Below are positions 35,230 through 47,412 of a stretch of 64,000 nt of DNA, one piece after another. Positions within the stretch are counted from its first letter, which is position 1. Every line of letters starts with the position of its first letter. The translations under genes were made by a program, and so were the position numbers. Under the pieces are notes generated by a model. The model made no database searches, was not told the origin of the DNA, and worked only from the letters and a program-made list of their open reading frames with translations. Where the stretch lies: the NCBI GenBank assembly GCA_958496175.1, contig OY292274.1, positions 32,279,482 to 32,343,481 of the forward strand, given 5' to 3'. Source of the stretch: Sisyra terminalis. Lineage: Eukaryota; Arthropoda; Insecta; Neuroptera; Sisyridae.

Positions 35230-38200
35230 AAGATTAATTTTTCAGCTTCTTAAATTTCAGTTAAAGAAAATGTAAAAATCCGTTGAATTACATGTTTTCT
35301 TTTTTCAACTTGTGACTTTAAACGTTATATACAATTATTTGATTGGATGTTGATTATATTGAGCAATGAATATTGTTTCGTTAAACTTAAGGTACCATGG
35401 AACAGCTTAGTATGTATCAAAACTCAAAACAATAGTTCTACGAAATTCAACGACACACGCTAAAGCAAATAAGCAATTCAACGGACTTTTGCTGTTTCTT
35501 TTTTCTCTGAGATGATTAAAATAAACTAAAAAAAAAACAACTAATTATCTTAGTTTTTAAGTATTAGTCATAAGTTGTGTGAATAGTTTTTTTCGTTATA
35601 ATTACTTCCACCGATCGCCGCTTTTTATAAAAATTTCATAAAAAAATACATCTTCTTTGATTGAAGTAAAAATATCAATGAAAAAAGCTTATTCATGTCC
35701 CTTGGGTTGCGCACTCACTAGAATTTAAGTAATATTTTGAGACGATCAGCATAAGTCGAATTACAAAATCGGAAAATTTTCAAATTGAGTTATATAAACT
35801 TATAAAAACCTTCCCATTAAAGTTGAAATAGATTCAAATCTCATTCCCTAATAACATTCTTCAATGTTGAAGTTCGTTTCTTTCATTTAGCTACGAATTA
35901 ATTACTGTAAGAGTTTGTAAGGTGCACTGTTCTGAAAACTGTTTTTTATTTTCAAAAACAAAATTCGATTTCATAAAGCAGTAGTTGGTTATAAAATAAA
36001 ATAATATTAGAGATCTGTAGGCTGCAGCCTACTCAATATAGTCGAAGATTGATTTCATAGCTGTACAATGAAAACAGAACATGGCTTATTATGTGGTTGT
36101 CCGCTTATAGAAAGTTTTTTAGTCAATTTTTATACTTTTACGACATACCAACCCAATGATTGATTTATGTTAAAATCTAAGATTTTTGAGATACATATTT
36201 TTTCTAAATAGTGATAGAGTTGTAAAACCTTAGTTTGTATTTTTCAATTTAAATTTCTGAAGTAAAATTCAAACTAGGCTTTTACTGATTGTCAATTTAA
36301 CAGAAATTTCATTGAAATAAAGAAATGGCTTCAACACTTTCACTTCAACTTCTCTCAAAGAAATGAAGTACAATGAGGTGAATATGAACTTCTTGATACG
36401 GATTTTTACTTTACAAAATATTATTAAAAAAATAACCAATATCAATTAAAAAAACACATTTTGTAAAGATGCTGCCATAATTACATCTACCCAATATAAT
36501 ATTTATAATAATATTTAATACATACCAATGTATGAGTTTGATTAACATATTTCTTCACTTTAGTTCATGATATAATTGCAATAGAAAATTAACGTAAAAT
36601 CCAAATATATTTTGTTTTCCTGAATTGAATGAAAAATTAAAAAGTAAGCTTATTGATCAAAAAAAATATCTTTTCTTTATTGTCAAAAAAATAATTATTA
36701 TTATTTTGGTTATTATTATAATTGTTTATGAAAAAAAACTTATCATCAATTTAGCTATATTTCTAGCATCCATATTTATAATAGTGCTTTTCCTTCGTAC
36801 TTTCAAATAGTATCAAAACGAAATCGCCATGAAACAACACGGTACTAAAATATTATAAATAGATGTTAGAAATCTTTGTTTCTTAAATTTACAATGATTT
36901 TTTTCATTTCCCTGTAAGGCGATAATTCTAAAGAAACATGTTATCTATATACATCTTCTATTTAATATTGGCCTAAATGTAAGTTTTGTTTTTCAACTTT
37001 TGAAGCTTAAATCAATTTGAATTGATTAATTGTGTAAGCACTAACTCATAAACAGGCATCTAGGAAAAAAAATCACAGCTACAATTTAGTTTAAATTATG
37101 AATTATATTTATGTATGTATAAAAAATATAGTATTATACATTTTTGCAGAATTAACGCGCGTTAGGCAACTAATGAAACGTAGATGTTTAACTGTCCCGT
37201 ATAATGAAAAATAAAATGGAATAAATCAGAAGTGAAACTAAATTTTTTCATTACACAAAATACAAATAATTATATATTTGTAATTATTATCTATAACTAT
37301 CGGTCAATTGGAAAGTTGGGAATGTAAAGAGTATCGTTAATTAATTGTAAGTCAAATCTGTAACACATAAATGTTTAATTAGAGCAAATAGTATCTCTGT
37401 GAACAAAATGTTGGCATGGAACACTGAAACAATATCAATGAACTGGTAATAATATAGTCAATCAAATTGGTATACACTATGTATAATTTGATTTCAATTA
37501 AAACAGAGAGGTGAAATTCGATTTTTATATCTATCACTTCATTTAAATTTCAGGTGTGGCTTGTACAAGCAAATATATTATTTTCAGAAGAAAAAAAAAT
37601 ACTTCATGAGCTAAATAATTAAACATATTGAATAGAACGAAGGGACCATAAAGAAATAATTATAAAGAAAATAATGAAATATTACTCTGTCCGAATTTGC
37701 CCGGTGCTGTTTCTTCTGAAGTTATCCAAGTACGTTTATAAGTTTTGAAGTGTTTATCAAATTATATATACATAATCTTCTAATTTGAAAACTATTATCC
37801 CTTCTAATTATGAAACTCTTTAACAAATATAATAATGTTAGCTTAAACACGCATTAATCTGCAAAAATTATATCAAAAATGAATTATATATAGGAAAAAC
37901 TATTTTATTAAAAAAATCAGTCCAAAATTTAGTATTTTTCGCTTAAATATTTAATAACATTTATTTACATCATATGTTACATTATAGTTATAACTTATTT
38001 TAATTTTATATCTCATTAAAAATAGAAATGTAGGTCTAACGTTTGGAAGATTATTTTTCATTAGTTGGGTAAAAATTTTAAAAAATAAAATAAAATGAAT
38101 TTAAATTTATTAAAAAAATGTATGATTGAAATATATATGAAGTTTACTCAAATCATTCTTATTAATTTAATACTCACCGTTCACAAAATAAGAGGCCTTA

Positions 38201-39430
38201 TCTAAAAACATGTATCGTTAAAAGGATTGATATGTTATAATTATTGTGACGTTAAAATTATTAAAATACTATTGAAAATAAACTATTATAAATATATATT
38301 TATAATCTTCATATAAATAACCCACGTACACATTATTAGATTCATTGTTTTAGCGTAATTATCATAAAACTTTATAGTAACTCTATTAAATTTAGAATAA
38401 ATTACTTAAGCCATTTATTTTGAAACTAGCCAAATTTATTTCAAGACTACTTCGCATTGTATTCAAATATCGATAGGCAATTAATATTACAGTTATAAAT
38501 GGAATTTGTGCTTTAAGAACGAAAACAGAGACTTGTAAGAACAAATGTAATTATTTTGTTATTATAATATATAATAAAGATTGGTCCTAGAAAAGATTTA
38601 GGCTTTGAATTCAAAATAAATGGTACAAAATAAATATTAAAGCACCAATTAACAGAATATCATTCTACTTATACTTATCATAATGATCATATTTCATTTG
38701 GTATTATAACTATGTAAGTGTGAGTATTTGAAATAATCCAAGTTTGATACAAGAGAATATAAAGTATTACTCAACTTATGATTGTTGTATTATTTTTCTA
38801 TAAAATTATTAATTTCAAAAAATATATTATGTATAATAAGTTAGGCCTAGCAAAAGTAGAACGAAAAATGTTTCGTTTCATATTGTTTAAGAGATATAAT
38901 ATACATTATACATATACGTACTATACTATCTTGTTCAACTTTACTCAAATAAACGATTATCGAAAAACAATATAAATACCTTGTATGGAAAAATAAAAAA
39001 ATAAAAAATTATAAATTAAGTTTCAAGTTCTTTTAGTTATTTGTAACCTTTATTCTCGATTTTTTTCAGTTTTATAATTCACGGTTTATTATGGATTTCA
39101 CGCTATAAACTGTACTATTCTTTTTTCAGTAGAGTACTCCTTAGCGTTTTAACTGAAACTTATAATAATGGTAAAAAATATGTTTACGATTGTATAAAAT
39201 AAATAATGTACATTAAACATAATCATACAAACAAATATGTTATTAATAAAAAAATATTTGTCCCTTACCCGAAACACCTAAAATCTAACAAACTAATATC
39301 TGAACCTAATACTCTTAGAAACCAAGAACTTTTCAAAAAAAAAAAAAAACAATTCTATATTAATGACTAGTGACTTCCGAATTCCCAGAAAGTTACTAGT
39401 TTTCAAATAATAGATTGATTTGGTGGCTCG
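35230..39430. other. Intergenic AT-rich DNA, nothing recognised
   Basis: No exon, RNA gene or transposon coding remnant was recognised on either strand. Short frames such as 36625-36810 and 38778-38975 are Lys/Ile/Tyr-rich composition artefacts. Confidence 0.45.
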
Positions 39431-39436
39431 TCTTCC

Positions 39437-39825
39437 TTTTAGCGACATCAATATCTAGCGACGTTGGATTTCAGCCAAAAATTCAGTATTAATACAAATT
39501 CTTAGAGGACTATGATCAAAATAAGCAGTTAAAACTTGATTTTTACTCGCAACGTTTCGGCCCCTTTATTGAGCCTTCCTCAGACGTTCATAAACAATCG
39601 CTTTAACTTTGTTATGAACGCCTAAGGAAGGTTCAATTAAGGGACCGAAATGTTGCAAATAAAAATCAAAGAATAACTGCTTATTTTGATCATAGTCCTC
39701 TGAGAATTTATATTAATCTGTTATCACCAAGGAACTGAAATTTTACCATAATTTTATCGTTATGAGGCTTTATGAAAACTTGTCTGAAAAATTCAGTATG
39801 ATTATTTGTTCATAACGTCGCTAAA
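39437..39825. mobile_element. TIR element related to 43400-43597, with a nested foldback
   Basis: The left end TTTTAGCGACATCAATATCT then AGCGACGTTG closely matches the 43.4 kb element (TTTTAGGTAGTTAATATCT, AGCGACGTTG). The right end near 39811-39825, read inverted, gives TTTAGCGACGTTATG. The words AAAAATTCAGTAT at about 39476 and 39787 flank the interior, which contains the foldback at 39489-39718 and the repeat also seen at 1705. This looks like nested insertions. Confidence 0.5.
39489..39718. repeat. Foldback element, arms about 105 bp
   Basis: The left arm (from TTAATACAAATTCTTAGAGG to CAGACGTTCATAAC) is repeated inverted in 39612-39718 with roughly one difference in eight, around a short centre (ATCGCTTTAACTT). 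The arms share GACTATGATCAAAATAAGCA exactly. Read on the minus strand the left arm contains CTGAGGA, a GGCTC/GGGCC stem and GAAA in that order. Confidence 0.75.
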
Positions 39826-42585
39826 GTAGTATAACTTCTAGAAAACTTCTAAAGAATTATGTAAACTTGTTAATATCAATATTACAAAACTGTACACATG
39901 GCTCAAAATACCGATATTCGGTACCCCGGTATACCATTATTGCAATCCCTAGTTATGAGATTATGAGTCTTGGTACTCTATTTAACTTAAAATAATACTA
40001 GAGGATTGTGTTTATTCAAAAAATTATGGAAGATTTTATACGTAAAACTTTCGTTTTTGAATTTTCATCAGTTAAATATTTAATACAATAAGTGTTAAAT
40101 TTTTGAGATTTATTTCTGTAGCAAAAATAAATCATTTCTCTTTACAGAAAAATATTTAGTGTTAACTTTCACTGTTTTTTTTTCTGAACAGAATAATCAA
40201 AACAAAATTATATATAGGAACTAAACTACCTACGTATGTACCTATCTAGAATTGCGAAATTAAATTGATCTATTAGTGGTTTGTATTTGAATCGAAATTT
40301 TAAATTTCACAACTTCTATTAATTAAAAACTAGATATACTCGTATTGTTTGTTAAATATAGAGCCGTTTTTGTTTTTCAATCTAAATTCAAAAGTTTTGA
40401 AAGTAACAGCCTCTTTACTGGATAGAATAGACGGAATATATTATTTAAAGTTGAAGATGAAATGAGTCATTGTATGTTTCAGTTATATTTAACAGGTAAG
40501 TTGATGTGCTCTTTTGTGACTCGAATACAAACGCTGGTATAGGTACATATACACTCGAGGCCATGTGGTCAAGTCAACAATCAACTCGAGACCTAGCTGG
40601 ATGTTAGTTTATTTTCTGTTGAATACCGAAACATTACACAGTGACGAACGTCTCAAATCAAGTGTGTTAAACAATGATTCTTGCTGTTAATTGTTGTCAT
40701 TTTCAATTACGCAAAAAGATGTATTTCCATTGAATGTCACATTATTGTATTGTTCGTTTAAATATGCAGTTTAAAGTTGAATAGGTGTTATTGAAATTGA
40801 ATGTGTTTAAGTGTTTTCTAAATTAGTGCTACTATATATCTAGGTATTTATTTAAAAATGTAAGAAAATATTTTTATAATAAAAATTATGTGTGCTAATT
40901 TTAGTATTAGAGTCAACGAATTATTGTCGGATATTGGAGTTGTTTCAAAATTTTATTTTTATCTATAACTTGACGTCCTTGTAACAAGACTTAAATTTAT
41001 CAAAAATATTAAGATCTGTCCATTGCAAGAGTTGAAATTTACCATTTGAAAAACATTTAGATAGATCTCTCATTTTTGAAAATATTTTGATTATTGTCGG
41101 CACCAAATTAAGCTATAATGATTATTTCCTATCATTCAATTTCGTTACATTTATATTTAAGTGTCTCTTTTCGTATAAGAATCGCTAAATGTCAACGAAA
41201 TTATTATAATTGGCTGAAACACGAATTCATTATTAAGTTGCAACTTAATTTGTTTTACATGATTAATTTATTTCAAAAAACTAAGTTTCTAAACTTTAAT
41301 AACACCTTATCAAAATTAATGTCTTAAAATAAAATGTAAGACGCTAATTATGTTCTTTCTATGTCAAGTAAAGCATTGTTTAACTCTTATCAAATTTTGT
41401 TATCAAAAAACGAGCTTGTCTGTTGGCACAAAAATCATACGACTAAAAGAAAAATAAAGGCAAAGTGTTTGTTTAAAAACACAAGGTCAGAATTGTTTTA
41501 AAAAATATATTGTAATTGTAATGCTAAATCAATGATTGAAATGTTAAGTATTATTAAGTATTAAAGTTAATACCGACATTTAAATTGCTCTTTCACGAAT
41601 GACAACTCAAATATAATAAAAATATATATTCTAGTTTGTCATTTGGAACTTGATTCATTATTAATTGCTGTAATTATCGAATAAATTAATAGCTGTTGAT
41701 AAATTGAACATATCCACCTCATCCTATTTATAACTTCCGATTTACAATAGTTGTCACATTCATAACTCATTTAATGAATAACAATCGTATGTAACGGGAA
41801 ATGCAATCAACCCGTTAATAATTCAATGATCATTATCTATCATGAAATGGCCTTATCATCATAAAAATGTTTCTTTTTGTTTATTTCACCTGAGTAATAT
41901 GTCAGATTAACAATTTCATTGAGTAACTTATAGGATAGCTAGAAAATAATATAATGACTTATCTTTAGTTAAACAGTTTGAATAATTCATATGTTATTGA
42001 TAACTTTTTTCAAAATGCTTTATTTAAATTTTAAATGAGTCAATAGTTTATTGATAAACTATACGACCCGGTGAACTTCGTACCACTTCAAATTGATTTG
42101 CGAAAATTGATTCATCGATATCGATAATATTGCCGCATTTTTAATTATCAATATGGATATAAATAAATACATACTTATATTTAATTTTAACTTGATTGTA
42201 TTTTATTATTTAAGGCATTTTATTTTATTTAGCTTTTTAAATTCATACTTATACGAACATTGAACATATATAAACTTATGTGCATACAAAAAATCATAAA
42301 ATCCCACTTATGCTTGTGTTTTTAAACATACGTACATGGGTATTTTTCAACAAGTTTTAATTTTTAATTGTATCCCTCAAAATTTTACGGTTTTTTTGGC
42401 CAATTCACTTCTTAGTCACTATTAGTCAGAAACTGGCTTACTGGGAATGTTCCTGTTTTCTTCAATACTTCTTTGAACAGAATATTAGTTTGTTCTTTTA
42501 CTATTTGACACTTCAGTACATGGTTCAGCTGACCTACCCTTCTGTTTTAGTACAATCAGAATTATTAAAGATACTTTTAGAAATT
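39826..42585. other. Intergenic DNA, nothing firm
   Basis: A GC-richer island at about 40500-40690 (GACTCGAATACAAACGCTGG, CACTCGAGGCCATGTGGTCA, a second CAACTCGAGACC) stands out from the AT background and could be a regulatory region or an untranslated first exon. Around 42110-42132 lies ATCGATATCGATA, which contains a TATCGATA motif like the insect DRE. Neither can be tied to a gene. Confidence 0.3.
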
Positions 42586-42906
42586 ATCTAGATACCAGAT
42601 AAGTTATTTTTTTAAAAAGTATCTGAAATGACTATGGATATCTAGGTACTCTTCAAAAATAGAAACTTAAATGCTTATCTTAAGTTACTTTATCATGTAT
42701 GTACTAAGTTTCGTAACTTACTAGGTAAAGTCATTGGGTAATCAGACAATCTATTTTTTATCTTTATTAATTTAGGAAAAAAGTAAAATATAGATCTCTA
42801 GTCCCTTGAAATCACACATAATTTAAAGACGATACAAGATTAATACAGAAGATATATTTAAATATAATATTGAATGTTATAGAACTAAACACAGTAAAAC
42901 TCTAAA
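42586..42906 (+). repeat. Interspersed repeat family, copy B
   Basis: This aligns with copy A (4953-5245) and, inverted, with copy C (47054-47412). Shared anchors in order are ATCTAGATACCAGATAAGTT, GTAACTTACTAGGTAAAGTC, GGTAATCAGACAAT, ATTAATTTAGGAAAAA and GAACTAAACA. No coding frame is seen. Confidence 0.7.
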
Positions 42907-43399
42907 TGAAATAGAAAAATATATAAAAACACTAACACATAACTATAACTAAGTTGAGTAAAATGAAAGTAAAATTAAATTTGGTTTAATAAAAAAAAAT
43001 AAAAAAATACTCATAATAAGCCCAAGTTTATTCTATTATACATACTTTATTTTTAGTAACTTTTTATAAAAAAGTGTTCAAGATACTTTTGTAAATTACA
43101 AGATAAAAGTTATTTTTAAATGATCTAATAATTGCTTTTGGCCAAAAATAAGGGAACTTAGATACTTTTTTGACAACTCTGAGTACAATATAGCTCTTTG
43201 AATATGCTTCTTCCTACAATGTTCCGATATCATTCTAGTATTTTTTTATCCTTTCTATGCTATAATTTGGAGTGAATCATATCTTTTTAACCATCATACG
43301 ATGTGTAATATATTATGAGTTGATTGATGAATTGGTTTCTCTTCTTTGAGAATACTCTTCGTTTCTTTGTACATATATTGATCTTTTGGCACATGTCCC

Positions 43400-43597
43400 T
43401 TTTAGGTAGTTAATATCTAGCGACGTTGCATTTCTACTTTGTTTTTAATTTAATTCGCGAATAAATCGGCCCGTAATGAAAATTTAGCCACAAAAGAGAA
43501 AATTATACTATCTTAGAATTGAATTAACAAAAAAATCGCGAGAAGAATAAAAACAAAACAGAAAATGCAACGTTGCTTGATATTGACCGACCTAAAA
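43400..43597. mobile_element. MITE, 198 bp, long imperfect TIRs
   Basis: The left arm (TTTTAGGTAGTTAATATCTA, GCGACGTTGCATTTCTACTT, TGTTTTTA, TTCGCGA) is mirrored on the minus strand from 43597 (TTTTAGGTCGGTCAATATCA, AGCAACGTTGCATTTTCTGT, TTTGTTTTTATTC, TCGCGA). The TIRs are about 60 bp, leaving a short non-coding centre. No reliable target duplication was seen. Confidence 0.75.
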
Positions 43598-43599
43598 GC

Positions 43600-45776
43600 A
43601 TATTTTTTTTATTAATTTCTCGGACCTCTAGTTCCTATTTACGACTTTGTGACCTTGTACCCATAATAGTTTTGGTGATTTTGATTTTCATGTAGGTTTT
43701 ATTCTATTTCTGATTTTAAAAATAATTTCCACCCTTTTGCTGCTCTTTACATATTTGCTAAATATAAAAAATTCTTTAAATCCTATCACTATTTTGTTCA
43801 CAACTCTACAAATATTAGCACGAAAACTATTTGGAAGATTGTTTTTAAATACACAAATTCAATAACTAAAAAGGTAAAATTCAAACGGTCGCTATGCGTT
43901 TTTCAAAATAAATCCCAGACATCAAAGATTACGAATAACTTTAAGGGTGCGTGACGTAAACAAAAAATTGCGGAAGATGACAAAGGATACCCTAATCAAC
44001 TAGCAGTATGAAATATACTTTAAGTCCTATTCTCATACCTACCAAATGTGCATAAAAATATTCATAAATATTCTTTGAAACTTTTCAGAGGAGTGCAACC
44101 ACAAACACCGTCATAAGAGATTTTTATATATAAGATTATTGATGATATTTACATATAAGATTAATTCAATTGATGTTAGTGTTGACCGAAACGAAAATAG
44201 AAAAACAACATATCCAGGGTAATTACGTATACTTGTAGATAATATATTCTCATACCATTTTTTGTGTAGCCACTTATATTACTATTTACCTACTATATCA
44301 TGAAGATATACATATAATTGAATCAAATTAAAAAGAGAAGTATTACGTCTTATAAATTTTCAACCCACGTCAAAATAAATAACCTCATATCTAGAACACT
44401 ATTGAAACTTAACGTTTAGTTTGTTTAAGGAAAAAAAGTCGGTTTGTTAGACATGATTGAATTAATTTTTAAAAAATCTATATGTAATGTAAAGAACTAT
44501 ATTTTGGGTTGACTGTAACGCATGTTGGTATCAACACTTAAGAAGATCTTCCTAAAACACCTACGTTAAATTTTATTGTAATAAATTTATCAGGATGTGA
44601 AGAAGAGTTTTAACTGCTCACCATGCATTGGATAAGACTTTTTATTACAAATACTTGAATAATGTAAATATGGTAAGTCCAGAAAAACACACTTTGTTAT
44701 TTTCGGGTTCAATATATTATGTATTATAAATAGAATGTTAGGAAATTCATGATTTCATTTTTCAAAATTTTAATATTTAAATATCAACTTATATTTAAAC
44801 GATTTTTACTTGCCTTCATATTGACTTTCGAAATTTTTTTATGTTTATTTCGTACATTTAAATCCTTTTAAAATGTGATTCAAACAAACTAATTTTAAAA
44901 GTATTTCGAGAAAATAAACAGTATTTTAGAGTTTTCTATTTCAAAGACAAAGTCAGATAGCCAGATGTACAAGATTTATATAAATAAATTGAAAAATAAA
45001 AAAATGGTAATAGATCTCAGAATGCAAACAAAAATCTTTTAGAACTTAAGAACGTCGAGTTCTAAACACTTAAATAATAAAAATAAATTTTATTTCGTAA
45101 GGCGATTAAAATAAAACTTAGTCTAGTTTTGTATAATTTTATATATATAGTACGCAATTAATTCAATTGAATGGTGTCTTTTTCATATTTTGCTCCGCTA
45201 ACAAATTAACGTAAAAAATCCATAGGCACACACCCAGAATATGGATACACAAATGAAGATTTATTTTGAGTTTTATTAAATTGCTGTTTTGAGTACAAAA
45301 TTCTTTATATATAAAGACAAACCTCATGTAACTCTTCGTCGTCAAAAATATAAGTGCTATGAAATGTGCTTATATAATTCTAATGAATTCTTAAAACTAG
45401 TATAAATAGTGAACATACGTTCATATATGACAAGTACTTTCGTCAACTATAACTGTTTTTTTCGAATTTTTTCTTTCCAATTCGAATTTAGATCGATTGC
45501 ATATGCATATCATGTGCAATAGCATATCGGATACTTTTTCAGAAGACTCAACCTTAAAATTTGTACAGAAGTTCCATATGTTATGTGTAAACTGTTCAAT
45601 GTGAGGATCATAAAAAAGAAAAAAGTTTCTCAATTGTTGTCAAAGAAGTTAGGTTTTTCTTTGATTATTAGGAATCCATATAAACTTAAATAAACGTAAA
45701 TATAATAAAACACATAATACGTATGCATTTATATATGTTTTATTCAGAGACATGAAGGTACAAGATTTAGCTTTAA
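43600..45776. other. Intergenic DNA, nothing recognised
   Basis: AT-rich; minus-strand frames at 45163-45345 and 45421-45633 show no domain. No paired repeats were recognised. Confidence 0.4.
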
Positions 45777-46384
45777 ATTTGAAAATCTTTTACCTAACTG
45801 TACATTCAAATATGTATCAGAATACATGAGGCAAATTCATACGGTCTTCACAACAGATTTTTCCTAATATGGCAACTTTCCATAAGCTATTTATCTATAT
45901 GCTTACTCTTATAGTTGTAAGCTTAAACTTAAAATCTATTAAATCTATATAATCTATATAATTTAAATCTATATCTTAAAATCTATAAAATCTATATAAA
46001 ATCTATTAAAATCTATCTCTTACTATTTTAGATACTTACTCAATAATAGACTTTATATATAAAGTTTATATATTATTATATTAAATTTGTATATTATTAT
46101 GTTAAATAAATTACATAAATTGGACTGCAATATATTGTATATATTGTATACACAGTATAACTGTTCAAAGTCAGCGGAAAAAAAAATCTTATTTTGATTA
46201 TTGAGTAAGTATCTAAAATAGTAAGATTTTAAGTTTAAGCTTACAACTATAAGAGTAAGCATATAGATAAATAGCTTATGGAAAGTTGCCATATTAGGAA
46301 AAATCTGTTGTGAAGACCGTATGAATTTGCCTCATGTATTCTGATACATATTTGAATGTACAGTTAGGTAAAAGATTTTCAAAT
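45777..46384. repeat. Large palindrome with identical 161-bp arms
   Basis: The arm 45777-45937 and the reverse complement of 46224-46384 agree at every base I compared over 161 bp. A further inner block (about 46018-46050 against 46198-46226) extends the pairing; it is separated from the left arm by about 80 bp of AAATCTATATAATCT-type short repeats absent from the right arm. The centre (about 46072-46195) is the repeat interrupted by the LTR at 2375. Identical arms imply recent origin or gene conversion. The frame at 46053-46292 lies within the palindrome and is not a gene. Confidence 0.9.
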
Positions 46385-46750
46385 ATTGTATACACAGTAC
46401 TTACTCAATAATTTTATCTCACCGAATACAATAAATCACTACCAAAAGTAGTTGTAGATACTAGTGGTATACTTTATCTCATTTTTGTCAAATTCGCGAA
46501 CGAATATTCACTCCAATACTCGCGAGTACGAATGTGAATAATACAGTAGATCCGGAACATTTAAATGTGTGAGTATGGCCGAGTGTCTGACCTCCCGCTG
46601 GCAGTGCTCTCTCGAACGTGAATAGTAAACAATAAGACTAAAAGGGTAATTGTTCGATCAATCGAATAGAATAAGAGACATGTTTGGGAACTTTCCTAAA
46701 TATAAAAAGGGTAGACAATAAAAACAAAATGAGTGAATGATGTTCTATGG
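46385..46750. other. Short intergenic interval with a GC-richer patch
   Basis: Positions 46560-46625 (GTATGGCCGAGTGTCTGACC, GCTCTCTCGAACG) are GC-richer and start like a tRNA A box, but no B box, anticodon arm or acceptor stem can be formed. No gene is called. Confidence 0.3.
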
Positions 46751-46961
46751 CAGTGATGATGGTTCTATGACTCATGAATTAGACTCTGACTCCCACAAGC
46801 TTTTTAACTGACCCATGATAGCTGGGCAACCTTTTTTTAGTTATGTTTGTAGAAAGAAACTTCCATAACAGTTTTATCGCTCCCTCTCTGTTTCATCTTG
46901 TGTAGTATTAAAAAATATGAACAAAATTTGACCCACGCCTCAAAATGGTTCACCATTCCTG
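46751..46961. mobile_element. hAT MITE, 211 bp, with 8-bp target duplication
   Basis: The element begins CAGTGATGATGGTTC and ends, read inverted, CAGGAATGGTGAACCATTTT then GAGGCGTGGGTCAAATTTTG, an end type well known in hAT elements. It is flanked by TTCTATGG (46743-46750) and TTCTATGA (46962-46969), a 7-of-8 match and the length expected for hAT transposition. The minus-strand frame across it is not protein-like. Confidence 0.75.
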
Positions 46962-47053
46962 TTCTATGATTTTCAAAAAATATCGAAATTCGAGTATTCT
47001 CGCACCAGCTCTGAGTCTGCATACAAGAAGATTGACATTTTATTTATAGCATA

Positions 47054-47412
47054 ATTTTGTTTAGTTCTATGAAATTCAATATATTATATTATATACCTTT
47101 TATATTAATCTTCTATCGTTTTCTAAGTTTGTGTTTTTCTTACAGAAAGTTTGACGTATATACTTTCCTTTTTCCTAAATTAATAAATATAAGAAATACA
47201 TTATTTGATTACCTGTGAACCTTACCGACTTTATCTAGTACATTACGAAACTTATTACATAGTTGAATCTACAAAGTAACTAAAAAAGTATATTTTAAGT
47301 GTTTTAAAATATTTATAACTTAAGATTAGTTTTTAAGTGTAACTAGGAACTAGTTACCTAGGAACTTCAAATCCTTTTTAAACAAGTAACTTATTTAGTA
47401 TCTAGATACATT
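47054..47412 (-). repeat. Interspersed repeat family, copy C (inverted)
   Basis: The reverse complement aligns with copy B over almost its full length: GTATCTAGATACTAAATAAG, then AGTTTCGTAATGTACTAG, ATAAAGTCGG, GGTAATCAAATAAT, ATTAATTTAGGAAAAA and GAACTAAACAAAA. The three copies have similar length (about 290-360 bp). Confidence 0.7.

Noticed and set aside
46565..46615. tRNA-like start (GTATGGCCGAGTGTCTGACC)
   Set aside because: It resembles a tRNA A box, but no B box, anticodon stem or closing acceptor stem could be formed. A tRNA gene is not supported; a SINE fragment is possible but unproven.
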